DNA from: Microbacteriaceae bacterium
GTDB lineage: Bacteria; Actinomycetota; Actinomycetes; Actinomycetales; Microbacteriaceae
Length of the DNA stretch: 46,333 nucleotides
NCBI GenBank assembly: GCA_025352325.1
Contig: JANXTR010000002.1
Span: 1 to 46,333 of the forward strand
Direction of reading: 5' to 3'
Under the pieces are notes generated by a model. That model did no database searches, was not told the origin of the DNA, and was given only the letters and a program-made list of their open reading frames with translations. Numbering within the stretch: position 1 is the first letter of the stretch; the number at the start of each line of letters is the position of its first letter. A program made the translations under genes and the position numbers. Below are positions 1 to 8,483 of the stretch, piece by piece.

Positions 1-591
1 GAGAGCGACATCCTCGCCGCGCCGCTCGAACCCACCAACGAGGGCTACGCGATTGCGAAGATCGCGGGAGCCAAGCTTTCCGAATACGCGAGCCGCGAGC
101 TGGGGCTGAACTATCGGACCATCATCCCCTCCAACCTCTACGGGCCGAAGGACGACTACAACTCGGGCCGGAGCCACCTCATCGCGGCCGCGGTCAGCAA
201 GGTGCATGCCGCCAAGCAGTCGGGCGCCCCGACCGTCGAGATCTGGGGAGACGGGACAGCCCGCCGAGAGTTCACGTACGTCGGGGATCTTGCAGCGTGG
301 TTGGCCGGCGCCATCGACGGAATGGCCGCGTGGCCATCGGTGCTCAACGTCGGGTGCGGGTACGACCGCACGGTGACCGAATTCTACGAACTCGCGAAGG
401 ACGTCGTCGGGTTCGAGGGAGAGTTCGTCTACGACACCTCCAAGCCCACGGGAATGCACCAGAAGCTCATGGATTCCGGCGTCGCGAAGGGCTTCGGGTG
501 GAGCCCGTCGACGTCGCTTCGCGACGGGATCGCCCGGGCGTACGAGGTATTCTTGGCGGACTCCACCTCTTCGACCCCGTCGGGAACCTGA
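1..591 (+). CDS. GDP-L-fucose synthase / GDP-colitose synthase-like epimerase-reductase, 5' end missing
   Basis: The reading frame is open from the first base and ends at TGA 589-591, leaving 196 residues of the C-terminal part of an extended short-chain dehydrogenase. Visible family marks are the catalytic YxxxK (YAIAK, residues 16-20 of the fragment) in the context EPTNEGYAIAK, then PSNLYGPKDDY, the SH pair holding the proton-shuttle His of GDP-fucose synthase, and GDGTARREFTYVGDLA. The family converts GDP-4-keto-6-deoxy-D-mannose to GDP-L-fucose by 3,5-epimerisation and 4-reduction. The homologue ColC does 5-epimerisation and 4-reduction of the 3-deoxy intermediate to give GDP-L-colitose. 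A ColD-like gene starts 6 nt downstream and gmd lies nearby, so a ColC role is possible. Fragment homology alone cannot separate the two. The cofactor-binding N-terminus and the catalytic Cys region lie outside the window. Confidence 0.85.
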   Translation, partial: ESDILAAPLEPTNEGYAIAKIAGAKLSEYASRELGLNYRTIIPSNLYGPKDDYNSGRSHLIAAAVSKVHAAKQSGAPTVEIWGDGTARREFTYVGDLAAWLAGAIDGMAAWPSVLNVGCGYDRTVTEFYELAKDVVGFEGEFVYDTSKPTGMHQKLMDSGVAKGFGWSPSTSLRDGIARAYEVFLADSTSSTPSGT

Positions 592-596
592 CATCC

Positions 597-1781
597 ATGC
601 ACTCTGAAACCGGTCCCGCTCTTCCCCTCGCGACGTCCACCTGGGATGAGCACGAGTACGCCGCTCTCCAACGGGTCATCGAGAGCGGACGATTCACGAT
701 GGGGCCGGCGGTCCGCCAGTTCGAGACTGAGTTCGCGAACTACTTCGGAGCCCGGCACGCCGTGATGGTCAACTCGGGCAGCAGCGCCAATCTCGTCGCG
801 ATCGCCGCAGCTGTCATCAACCCCGATATCGATTTGTCGCCGGGTGACGAGGTGATCGTTCCCGCGGTGTCATGGGCGACCACGTACTATCCGCTGTCGC
901 AGTGGGGCCTGACCCTGAAGTTCGTCGACATCGACATCGACACTCTGAACATGGATCTCGACGAGGTCGAGAAGGCGATCGGACCGCGCACGAAGGCGGT
1001 GCTGGCCGTGAGCCTGCTCGGGAATCCGCTGGATTTCACCCGTCTCACCGAACTGTGCTCCCAGAACTCGCTGCTGCTCATCGAGGACAACTGCGAATCG
1101 ATGGGAGCGACGCTCCACGGCAAGCCGACCGGAACGTTCGGAAGCATGGGCACCTTCAGCTCGTTCTTCTCTCATCACATCTCGACAATGGAAGGCGGCA
1201 TCGTTCTGACCGATGATGACTACCTCCATCAGGCGATGGTGTCTCTGCGGGCGCATGGCTGGACCCGGGAACTCGCGGACGACAATCTCATTCATCCGAA
1301 ATCGGGGAATGCGTTCGACGATCTGTTCCGGTTTGTTCTCCCTGGGTACAACGTGCGGCCGCTGGAGATGTCGGGAGCTCTCGGGACCGAGCAGTTGAAG
1401 AAGCTGCCGGGGATTCTCGCGGGCCGTCGCGATAACGCGTCGACATTCTTATCTCTGTTCTCTAATCGCGACGATCTGCGGGTGCAATCCGAGACGGGGG
1501 AGAGCAGCTGGTTCGGTTTCTCGTTCATCCTCGAGGGGCGCCTTGCTGGCCACCGGAACGACGTCGTTGCTGCGCTGACGGCCGCCGGGATCGAATCGCG
1601 ACCGATTGTGACAGGCAACTTCACGAGGAACCCGGTGCTTGGGCACTTGAACTACGCGCCGCTCGGGCCGCTACCTCAGGCTGACAAGCTGCACGAGGAG
1701 GGTCTGTTCGTGGGCAACCACCATTACCCGATCTCCGAGGAGCTCCAACTGCTCAACGAGACCATCGGTGCCGTGGTCTGA
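597..1781 (+). CDS. ColD-like GDP-4-keto-6-deoxy-D-mannose 3-dehydratase (DegT/DnrJ/EryC1 fold)
   Basis: This 394-residue DegT/StrS-fold protein starts at the ATG 6 nt after the preceding stop, so the two are probably co-transcribed. The fold is clear from FTMGPAVRQFE, MVNSGSSANLVA (residues 57-68) and the PLP-contacting Asp164 in LLIEDNCESMGA. Where sugar aminotransferases have the Schiff-base lysine, this protein reads FFSHHISTMEGG, placing His193 at the lysine position. That substitution is the hallmark of PLP-dependent 3-dehydratases such as ColD (colitose) and RfbH/E1 (CDP-dideoxyhexoses), which remove the C3 hydroxyl instead of transaminating to a free amine. With gmd at 4379-5416, a GDP-linked ColD reaction is the best reading. 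The 3' end overlaps the convergent DUF2142 gene by 58 bp. A perosamine-type aminotransferase is unlikely without the lysine. Confidence 0.85.
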   Translation: MHSETGPALPLATSTWDEHEYAALQRVIESGRFTMGPAVRQFETEFANYFGARHAVMVNSGSSANLVAIAAAVINPDIDLSPGDEVIVPAVSWATTYYPLSQWGLTLKFVDIDIDTLNMDLDEVEKAIGPRTKAVLAVSLLGNPLDFTRLTELCSQNSLLLIEDNCESMGATLHGKPTGTFGSMGTFSSFFSHHISTMEGGIVLTDDDYLHQAMVSLRAHGWTRELADDNLIHPKSGNAFDDLFRFVLPGYNVRPLEMSGALGTEQLKKLPGILAGRRDNASTFLSLFSNRDDLRVQSETGESSWFGFSFILEGRLAGHRNDVVAALTAAGIESRPIVTGNFTRNPVLGHLNYAPLGPLPQADKLHEEGLFVGNHHYPISEELQLLNETIGAVV

Positions 1782-3268
1782 GCGAGGCGGCTCGCCTCCC
1801 GGACCAGGATGACGACCGCGGCGGCGAAGGCGATCGTGCCGACGATCCAGACGCCCATCGGGCTGATCGCGATCGGCCACCACCACTCGATCACTCGATC
1901 GAGGTTGAGTCCTGAGACATCGAGCCCGGTCACGTAACGACGGATGTTCTCGTGCAGCGCGACCGATTGCGCGACGATCAGCGCGGCTGCGACGATGACC
2001 GACTGCAGTCGGGAGAAGCGCAGGGTCCGGTTGCCGACCGGCAGAAGCGCGATTCCGACGAACAGGATGATGAGAGGAAGCAGGTAGCGGGGCTGGACGG
2101 AGTCGCCGACGAAAGTCCTGCCCACCTCGAGAACGTAGAGCGGCAGCAACCACAGGACGAGGCCGACGATCCCGAGCGCGATCAGCTTGCGTCGGGAGAT
2201 GTGGGCCAGGCCCGCGAAGACCATGACCAGCACACTTCCAGCAGCTCCGAACCAGACGATCGGCGGCATCGGGGTGTCGACCCAACCGAGCGACCAGACC
2301 CCGAACGACCCCACCCAGAGCGACTGGACGTGCTGCAAGTTGTACGTCAACAGAGCACCGAGTCCTGGAGGCGTCGCTGATCCGGTACCGAGGCCGGTCG
2401 TGGCAACCGATGATTGTCCGGAGCCCAGATAGAATAGGACGCACGCCACGGCAAGGACGAGCGGCAGGACCGCCAGTCGGAGGAAGGCCCGCTCCGGCCG
2501 GAATGCCAGGACGACGGCGACGACGATGCTGATGATGGCATAGATCGCGGCATCGGCACGCGCTCCCGCGGCCATGATCGCCGCGATGGTTGCCACCACA
2601 CCCAGGCCGACCCGCTGTCGTCCGACGGTCTCGAAGAACCCCAGAAGGGCGATCCACAACGAACCCATCCCGATAATCGCCCAGGCGCTCGGATTGTTCG
2701 AGCCGAGCAGGAAAAGCCCGAGCGGAACGGTCGTGATCAGCCAGGTCCATACGAGGGTGGCCCGCCGGGTACGGGGCAGCAGAAGGAAGAGGGCGGTGGT
2801 CAGAGCCAGGAAGAGGATGCCATTGACAATGCGCATCACCACTACCGAGACCTCGATGTCGTTGCCTACGAACAGGCTCATCGTCGCGTAGTAGACGGGC
2901 GGATAGCTGCCGGTGAAGCTGCCCCGGTCGGTGAGCACCTTCGTGGCGGGATTCAATGAGAAGTCGGTCGCCTGGCAGGCGGCACTGATGTCATCGTGGA
3001 ATCGGTAACAGAGTGGCGCACGGTGCACGGCCTCTGGGACGAAGCGCTCGGCGGGATTCGACGCCGGCTTGCATGCCGCCGTATCAGCGGCATTTGCGCA
3101 CCAGATGCTCGCCAGGTGAAAGTCGTCGTCGGGGCTGGCGCCGATGGGCGACGCCAGCGACCAGGCGACCAGGGCGATCAGCGCGAAAACCGGTGCCAGG
3201 ATCAGCACGCGGAAGCGCCGTCCGCTCCGCGCTCGAGTGCCGGGCAGCGGTTCGGGACCGTCTGTCAT
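1724..3268 (-). CDS. DUF2142-like polytopic membrane protein
   Basis: 514 residues with a short basic N-terminus, a first membrane helix at about residues 20-42, then an acidic stretch (SPDDDFH, residues 46-51) in the first extracytoplasmic loop. A Cys-containing loop and roughly ten further hydrophobic segments follow. This layout, with SP-x-PD-D/E-x-H after the first helix, matches DUF2142 proteins, which occur in surface-polysaccharide clusters and are suspected GT-C-type transferases or polymer-handling proteins. No reaction is established. It is the last gene of the run gmd - GT2 - DUF2304 - DUF2142, and its ATG overlaps the DUF2304 stop (ATGA), so translation is probably coupled. A paralogue lies at 17960-19528. 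Confidence 0.7.
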   Translation of the reverse strand: MTDGPEPLPGTRARSGRRFRVLILAPVFALIALVAWSLASPIGASPDDDFHLASIWCANAADTAACKPASNPAERFVPEAVHRAPLCYRFHDDISAACQATDFSLNPATKVLTDRGSFTGSYPPVYYATMSLFVGNDIEVSVVVMRIVNGILFLALTTALFLLLPRTRRATLVWTWLITTVPLGLFLLGSNNPSAWAIIGMGSLWIALLGFFETVGRQRVGLGVVATIAAIMAAGARADAAIYAIISIVVAVVLAFRPERAFLRLAVLPLVLAVACVLFYLGSGQSSVATTGLGTGSATPPGLGALLTYNLQHVQSLWVGSFGVWSLGWVDTPMPPIVWFGAAGSVLVMVFAGLAHISRRKLIALGIVGLVLWLLPLYVLEVGRTFVGDSVQPRYLLPLIILFVGIALLPVGNRTLRFSRLQSVIVAAALIVAQSVALHENIRRYVTGLDVSGLNLDRVIEWWWPIAISPMGVWIVGTIAFAAAVVILVREASRLAQTTAPMVSLSSWSSSEIG

Positions 3269-3651
3269 TCCGGACTCGCCCCGTCCGTGTGCTTCGTGGA
3301 AGAGGGGGAGTCACGGTCTCTGTCGGACTTCTCCTCCAGGTCGACCGCCACGCGCTGGACGACGCGTCGCAGCTCGTCACGGGTGCGGGCGAGCTCGAGA
3401 CTCAACTGCATGAGCAGCAGGAGCACGACGAAGAACGCGGCGAAGAAGAGCAGGTTGATGGGCTGCGATATCCCGAAGAAGTCGGAGACAGCGTTCAGGA
3501 TCTGCGGGAAGAACGACAGAACGACGCTGACCACCGCGGCCACGAGCCAGATGACGGCGTACTTTTCTGGGAGGAAATAGAAGCGGAGGAGCACCAGCAC
3601 CGACAGGAGGAACACGATCGAGAGAATGATCGCGAGAATCTGCGGGTTCAC
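3265..3651 (-). CDS. DUF2304 family small membrane protein
   Basis: 128 residues: three hydrophobic helices (roughly 5-25, 33-50 and 66-88) followed by a charged, helix-prone tail containing RTRDELRRVVQRVA. This is the DUF2304 architecture. DUF2304 genes are usually found directly next to a polyprenyl-phosphate-type GT2 gene, as here. The partner may be held at the membrane or helped by it, but no activity is known. It overlaps the GT2 upstream and the DUF2142 gene downstream by 4 bp each, so the three are one translational unit. Confidence 0.8.
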   Translation of the reverse strand: MNPQILAIILSIVFLLSVLVLLRFYFLPEKYAVIWLVAAVVSVVLSFFPQILNAVSDFFGISQPINLLFFAAFFVVLLLLMQLSLELARTRDELRRVVQRVAVDLEEKSDRDRDSPSSTKHTDGASPE

Positions 3652-4382
3652 GAGGCGGCCGGGGTCGGCATGGGCTTGGTGACGCTCGGGGGCGCGTTCC
3701 GGAACGTTGCAAGCACGAGGATCAGGAAGATCCGACCGGTGTAGAGAACGGCGCGCAGGATCGTCTGCGACGGCAACCCGCCGAAGCGTTCGTTCATCTG
3801 CACGGGCACCTCCTTGACTCGCAGCCCTTGGCGCGACGCGAGGATGATGGATTCCACAGTGTCGCCGAGGTACTCGACCGGATAGTGCTGGGAGAACAGG
3901 GCGATCGCCCGGGGTCCGCTCGCGCGGAATCCGGAGGTCACGTCGGTCAGGCGGGAGCGCGCATAGCGGGAGACGACCCAGGCGATGATGCGCATGACCG
4001 AGCGTCGGGCCCAGGTCGTCCGGAATCGGCCGCCGTCAGCGAACCTGCTGCCGATGACGATGTCGTACTCGCCCATGTCGTCGAGGAGATCCGCGAGGAA
4101 TTCCGGGCGATGCTGCCCGTCGGCGTCCAGTTGCACCAGTCGCTGGTAGCCGTGCCGTGCCGCGTACTGGAAGGCGGTGCCCATCGCCGCACCCACTCCC
4201 AGATTGACCGAATGCCGGAGCACATGGGCACCTGATTCGCGCGCGATCTCGTAGGTGCGATCCGTCGAACCGTCGTCGATGACGACGACATCAGCGAGAT
4301 CGTGGTGCGGAGCCAACTCGCGCATCACCATCGCCAGCGACGCTTCCTCGTTGAAGGCGGGGATGGCGATGAGAGTCTTCAC
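3648..4382 (-). CDS. Family 2 glycosyltransferase, polyprenyl-phosphate mannose/glucose synthase type
   Basis: 244 residues. It begins directly with the GT-A core: [12 protein letters not shown] (residues 5-16), [12 protein letters not shown] (32-42), a conserved [12 protein letters not shown] stretch, and the metal-binding motif QLDADGQH with D86 and D88. This is the DPM1/GtrB-like branch of GT2, which usually moves a hexose from a nucleotide sugar to undecaprenyl phosphate at the inner membrane face. It has no membrane helices of its own of the GtrB type, and the adjacent DUF2304 protein may supply them (inference). The ATG overlaps the gmd stop by 4 bp. The substrate cannot be read from sequence. 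Confidence 0.85.
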   Translation of the reverse strand: MKTLIAIPAFNEEASLAMVMRELAPHHDLADVVVIDDGSTDRTYEIARESGAHVLRHSVNLGVGAAMGTAFQYAARHGYQRLVQLDADGQHRPEFLADLLDDMGEYDIVIGSRFADGGRFRTTWARRSVMRIIAWVVSRYARSRLTDVTSGFRASGPRAIALFSQHYPVEYLGDTVESIILASRQGLRVKEVPVQMNERFGGLPSQTILRAVLYTGRIFLILVLATFRNAPPSVTKPMPTPAAS

Positions 4383-5416
4383 GGCGTGACCCAGGGCGCG
4401 ATCCGCGGGACGTCGACGACGTGGCCGTCGAGTTCCGCCAGGTCATGATCGACCATGATGCGTGCGAGTTCGTGAGGGTGCACTTCGGCCTTCCAGCCCA
4501 GGATCCGCTCGGCCTTCGACCCGTCACCGACGAGCGAGTTGACCTCGGTCGGTCGGAAGTAGTTGCTGTCAGTCCTGATGTACTTCTCCCAGTCGAGTTC
4601 CGCGTGCTCGAAGGCGAATCGGACGAAGTCCTCAACGCTGTAGTCGGTCCCCGTCGCGACGACGTAGTCGGTCGCCTCCGGTTGCTGAAGCATCTTCCAC
4701 ATCGCGACCACGTATTCCGGCGCATAGCCCCAGTCGCGTCGAGCGTGCAGATTGCCCAGGTAGAGCTCGTCCTGCCGGCCCGCCTTGATCCTGGCGACCG
4801 CACGCGTGATCTTGCGCGTCACGAACGTCTCGCCCCGACGGGGACTCTCATGATTGAAGAGGATGCCGTTGACCGCGTAGATGTCGTGCGCCTCACGGTA
4901 GTTCTTCGCCATCCAGTAGGCGTAGACCTTCGCGGCGGCGTAGGGGGATCGCGGATAGAACGGGGTGTCCTCGCCCTGAGGCGGCGGTGTCGCGCCGAAC
5001 ATCTCGGAGCTGGAGGCTTGGTAGAAGCGCACGGGAAGCGAAGTCTGGCGGATCGCCTCGAGCAGCCGGGTGGTGCCGAGACCCGTGACATCGCCCGTGT
5101 ACTCGGGTTCGTCGAACGAGACCCGCACGTGGGACTGAGCGGCCAGGTGGTAGATCTCGTCGGGCTGGATGCTGGCGATCAGAGCCGAGAGGCGCGACCC
5201 GTCTGAGATATCGGCGTAGTGCAGGTGGAGGCGGGAGCCGGAGTCGTGCGGATCGCGATAGATGTGGTCGATCCGAACGGTGTTGAAGGTCGACGCACGT
5301 CGGATGAATCCGTGCACCTCGTACCCCATCGAGAGGAGCAATTCAGCGAGGTACGAGCCGTCCTGCCCGGTGATCCCTGTGATGAGGGCGGTCTTCGCCT
5401 GGACGCTAACTGACAT
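4379..5416 (-). CDS. gmd: GDP-mannose 4,6-dehydratase
   Basis: 345 residues, close to the usual family length. It converts GDP-D-mannose to GDP-4-keto-6-deoxy-D-mannose using bound NADP, the branch point to fucose, rhamnose, perosamine and colitose. The Rossmann motif GITGQDG (G14, G17, G20) is followed by [19 protein letters not shown]. The catalytic set is SSSE (Ser137, Glu138) and YAAAK (Tyr159, Lys163), with the family-specific [16 protein letters not shown] and [11 protein letters not shown]. It is the first gene of the minus-strand run, divergent from the ABC exporter. A likely -10 box lies 40-45 bp upstream. It should feed the ColD-like and Fcl/ColC-like enzymes at 1-1781, which face it. 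Confidence 0.95.
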   Translation of the reverse strand: MSVSVQAKTALITGITGQDGSYLAELLLSMGYEVHGFIRRASTFNTVRIDHIYRDPHDSGSRLHLHYADISDGSRLSALIASIQPDEIYHLAAQSHVRVSFDEPEYTGDVTGLGTTRLLEAIRQTSLPVRFYQASSSEMFGATPPPQGEDTPFYPRSPYAAAKVYAYWMAKNYREAHDIYAVNGILFNHESPRRGETFVTRKITRAVARIKAGRQDELYLGNLHARRDWGYAPEYVVAMWKMLQQPEATDYVVATGTDYSVEDFVRFAFEHAELDWEKYIRTDSNYFRPTEVNSLVGDGSKAERILGWKAEVHPHELARIMVDHDLAELDGHVVDVPRIAPWVTP

Positions 5417-5455
5417 GCTTGGAGACCCACCTTGTCGAGAAAAATCGGCAGGGGC

Positions 5456-5461
5456 AGCTTA
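5456..5461 (-). promoter_or_regulatory. Putative -10 box for gmd operon
   Basis: On the minus strand this reads TAAGCT, matching the actinobacterial TANNNT -10 pattern. It would give a leader of about 30 nt carrying AAGGTGG ahead of the gmd ATG. No convincing -35 hexamer is seen. Confidence 0.35.
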
Positions 5462-5510
5462 TCTTCGTTCGTCCGCGGCCGGAGTCCGACAGGCCCTGGC
5501 GGGCGACGGG

Positions 5511-5516
5511 TATGCT
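5511..5516 (+). promoter_or_regulatory. Putative -10 box for leaderless ABC exporter transcript
   Basis: TATGCT is followed by 7 nt and then ATG 5524. That spacing would put the transcription start on or next to the start codon, and no Shine-Dalgarno sequence is needed. It supports ATG 5524 rather than ATG 5512, which lies inside the hexamer. Confidence 0.45.
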
Positions 5517-5523
5517 CGTCCGC

Positions 5524-7347
5524 ATGTTCCCGGCTGTCCGCACCTCGCTGCGGCAGTTCTCCCGATCGGAGATACGGCGGTTCGTCGGTCTTCTTGTCGC
5601 CCGTGCCCTCACCGGCGTTCTGGACATCGTCGGCGTCTTGCTGATCGGGGTGATCGGCGCCATTGCAGCCGGTACCTTGGCGTCGAGCGCGGTCTCGAAC
5701 GTCTCGATCCTGGGGGTCAGGGTGAGCTCACTCGGCCCTCAATACCTGCTCCCGCTTGCGGTGACCACTCTCGTCTTCTTCGTTGTCAAGGCGGTGCTTG
5801 CGGTGGTTCTGACCAAACGCACGACCGTATTCATCGCGACCTTCGAACAACGTGCAGCCACGGCTCTCATGGGGCGCATTTTCACAGGGTCGCTGTCCGA
5901 TCTCGAGCGCTGGAGCAAGTCTGAACTGAGTTACGGGCTGAACTACTCGATGAACTCCGCCTACGGTCGGCTGTTGAGCTATTTCGCCACGGTGACGACC
6001 GAAGGTTTTCTGCTCGTCCTGATCTCCGTAGCGCTCTTCATCGTGAGCCCACTCACGATGCTTGCGGTGGTCGGGTATTTCGCGATCGTCGGAGCGATCA
6101 TCCAGATCTTCATCGGGCGCAGTCAGCAACGGGCAGGTGGCGTGTTGGCCGAATCCACCGTGTCCGCGACAGACTCTCTCGACGAGACGGTCGGCGCATT
6201 CCGTGAGATCTTCACGATGGGACGCCAGGTTTATTTTATTCAGCGGTTCGGGCGCTCGCGGTCGCGTATGGCTTCCAGCACGGCCGAGATCCAGTACCTG
6301 ATGAGTCTTCCGCGGTACATCGTCGAAGCATCCCTGATGCTCGGAGCGGTCGCGCTCATCGCGTCCCAGCTTCTGACCAACAACCTCGCGTCTGCCGCCT
6401 CTACCCTGGGTATTTTTCTCACCGCAGGTTTCCGCATCATGGGCTCGCTTCTACCACTGCAGAATGCGATCGGATCCATCGGCCAGGTCTCTTCGGAGGC
6501 CGCGGTAGCGCACCGACTCCTGGCTTACTACCCAGAAACCGAACTGGACGTAGTCCAGACGCCGATCCCGCACACGGCGAGCTCGGAGCGACCGGCGGGT
6601 GGCCTGACGGTTGAACTGCGTAATGTGGCGTTCACCTACGAGGGAGCTTCCAGCCCTGCTCTTTCGGGGATCGACCTGATCATCGCTCGGGGGGAGTATG
6701 CAGCGGTGATCGGCGCTTCCGGGGCCGGAAAGAGCACTCTCGCGGATCTGCTGTTGGGCTTGATCCAGCCCGAAACCGGCACCATCGAACTCGACGGCGT
6801 GCGACCCCGAGACCTGGATGCCAGCGCGCCAGGCTCCATAGCCTACGTTCCGCAGAAGCCTGGCCTGGTCGGGGGCTCCATTGCCGAGAACGTCGCCCTC
6901 GGCCATGACCTTGCTGACATCGACCTCGACCGGGTCATGTGGGCGCTCAACCAAGCGAATCTGCAGGATTTTGTCGCCAGCCTCGACGATGGCGTCCTCA
7001 CCTCCGTGGGTAAACAGAACAGCGCCTTGAGTGGTGGACAGATCCAACGCATCGGACTCGCTCGAGCCCTCTACGCCGAACCCCGCCTGCTCGTCTTGGA
7101 TGAAGCCACCAGCGCACTAGACGCGGAGTCGGAGTCGATCGTCAGTGATTCCCTCAAGAAGATCCACGGCAAGGTCACGCTGGTCGTCATCGCGCACCGC
7201 TTGTCGACTGTTCAGCACGCGGACGTCGTCCACTTGGTCGACGGGGGGCGCATCGTCGCGTCCGGGCCGTTTGCTGAGCTTGTGAGGACCGTTCCCCAGG
7301 TCGCCCGCTACGCCGAGCTGATGTCGCTCGATGACGGCAGGGCGTAG
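5524..7347 (+). CDS. ABC exporter (fused membrane and ATPase domains), MsbA/PglK-like flippase
   Basis: 607 residues from ATG 5524. The frame extends further upstream, and ATG 5512 is the alternative start. An N-terminal transmembrane domain of about six helices (to about residue 320) is fused to one nucleotide-binding domain with Walker A GASGAGKS (Lys403), signature LSGGQ (502-506) and Walker B LLVLDEA (Asp526, Glu527), plus a switch His in VVIAHRLS. This is a half-size exporter that works as a homodimer. In polysaccharide loci such proteins flip lipid-linked oligosaccharides (PglK/WlaB type), which is the preferred role here, although lipid or peptide export is possible. It is divergent from gmd and convergent with the GT4 gene, whose end overlaps by 40 bp. 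Codon choice looks slightly less GC-biased than the neighbours, an impression only. Confidence 0.82.
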   Translation: MFPAVRTSLRQFSRSEIRRFVGLLVARALTGVLDIVGVLLIGVIGAIAAGTLASSAVSNVSILGVRVSSLGPQYLLPLAVTTLVFFVVKAVLAVVLTKRTTVFIATFEQRAATALMGRIFTGSLSDLERWSKSELSYGLNYSMNSAYGRLLSYFATVTTEGFLLVLISVALFIVSPLTMLAVVGYFAIVGAIIQIFIGRSQQRAGGVLAESTVSATDSLDETVGAFREIFTMGRQVYFIQRFGRSRSRMASSTAEIQYLMSLPRYIVEASLMLGAVALIASQLLTNNLASAASTLGIFLTAGFRIMGSLLPLQNAIGSIGQVSSEAAVAHRLLAYYPETELDVVQTPIPHTASSERPAGGLTVELRNVAFTYEGASSPALSGIDLIIARGEYAAVIGASGAGKSTLADLLLGLIQPETGTIELDGVRPRDLDASAPGSIAYVPQKPGLVGGSIAENVALGHDLADIDLDRVMWALNQANLQDFVASLDDGVLTSVGKQNSALSGGQIQRIGLARALYAEPRLLVLDEATSALDAESESIVSDSLKKIHGKVTLVVIAHRLSTVQHADVVHLVDGGRIVASGPFAELVRTVPQVARYAELMSLDDGRA

Positions 7348-8483
7348 AACGCGAACGCGTGCGCGCGGCCGATCCGCTCATCGAGTCTGTCTCGTGCGGT
7401 CACGGCATTGATGGTCGCGGCCGAGTCGACGAGCACGTCATCCCGGAGCACCCGGGCCAGGTCCGCGCGGAGGGACGCCGGATCGGCCACATCGATGCTG
7501 AAGCCGCTCAACCCCGAGGTGATCCATTCGCTCGCGCAGGAGGTGTTGGTCTGCAGCGGAAAAGCCCCATTGACCATCGACTCGAGCAGTGACGTGCTGA
7601 TCCCGTCCGAAAGCGACACCCCGACGTACGCGCGCGACGAGGCGAAGATGTCCATCATCTTGTCGTGGGACAGCGACTTCTTCGGATGCCACGTGATGTC
7701 CAAGCCGGTTCGCTTCACCACGCCGGCCGCGATGCGCTGAGTGGCGAGGTTGGCTGAGAAGATCACGATGCGGAAGCCGGCGAGCTCATTGGCGAGCTGT
7801 TCGATGACTCCGAGGGCGATGGATGCGCGCCCGACCCACCCCTCGTACCCTTTCACCGCGATCACGGTGCGGCTCGAGGGAGGCGTCGTCTGCCGGGCAA
7901 GTACCTGCTGCGGGAAGCCCCCCGTGTTGGGGAACACGGGGAAGGCATGCCCGGTGAATCCGAGGTCGCGGGCGAGGTCCACATCCCGTTGGCACTCGGC
8001 GGAGTAGAAGTCTGCCTGCGCGAGCAGGCGTGACAGTCGTCGACGATGGGCCGGATACCGCTGGAACCAGAAGATGTCGCTGCCCCAGTTGGTGGCGATG
8101 AACGGGGCATGATCGGGCAGCCGATCGAGCGCACGACTCGCGATGTATCCGCCGTGCTGAAGTTCGAGCGCGTGCACGTAGTCGGGCCGGGACCGGCGGA
8201 GGACGCGTCGGAGGAGAAGGCCCCGCACGTGGTCACGCAGGATCAGATCCAGCCCCCACAGTGGGATGGAGAGGAACCCGGCGAAGGGGACGATCCGCAC
8301 GCTCATCGGCTGGGTCCCCCGCACCCACGCGGCGATCAGCGGGTGCAGGCGACGATTCGGCGTCGACGGGAAGAGCACGAAGTCGATCGGCTGGTCAGAG
8401 AACTGGCCGATCCACCGCGCCGTGTGGATGCTGTCTGCCATGCAGACAAGCACGACGGTACGTCGCGGTGCTGCCGCCGTCAT
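7308..8483 (-). CDS. Family 4 (GT-B) glycosyltransferase
   Basis: 391 residues from ATG 8481-8483, chosen because it overlaps the stop of the upstream epimerase gene as ATGA; an in-frame start 36 nt upstream lies deeper in that gene. The N-terminus VVLVCMADSIHTARWIGQF has the GT4 nucleotide-fold look, with NWGSDIFWF mid-protein. The C-terminal half has VGVSLSDGISTSLLESMVNGAFP, a variant of the donor-binding E-x7-E region of GT4 enzymes. It is the last gene of the amino-sugar operon, so it may transfer the sugar made by the three enzymes before it. Donor and acceptor are not readable. Its C-terminus overlaps the convergent ABC exporter. Confidence 0.75.
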   Translation of the reverse strand: MTAAAPRRTVVLVCMADSIHTARWIGQFSDQPIDFVLFPSTPNRRLHPLIAAWVRGTQPMSVRIVPFAGFLSIPLWGLDLILRDHVRGLLLRRVLRRSRPDYVHALELQHGGYIASRALDRLPDHAPFIATNWGSDIFWFQRYPAHRRRLSRLLAQADFYSAECQRDVDLARDLGFTGHAFPVFPNTGGFPQQVLARQTTPPSSRTVIAVKGYEGWVGRASIALGVIEQLANELAGFRIVIFSANLATQRIAAGVVKRTGLDITWHPKKSLSHDKMMDIFASSRAYVGVSLSDGISTSLLESMVNGAFPLQTNTSCASEWITSGLSGFSIDVADPASLRADLARVLRDDVLVDSAATINAVTARDRLDERIGRAHAFAFYALPSSSDISSA

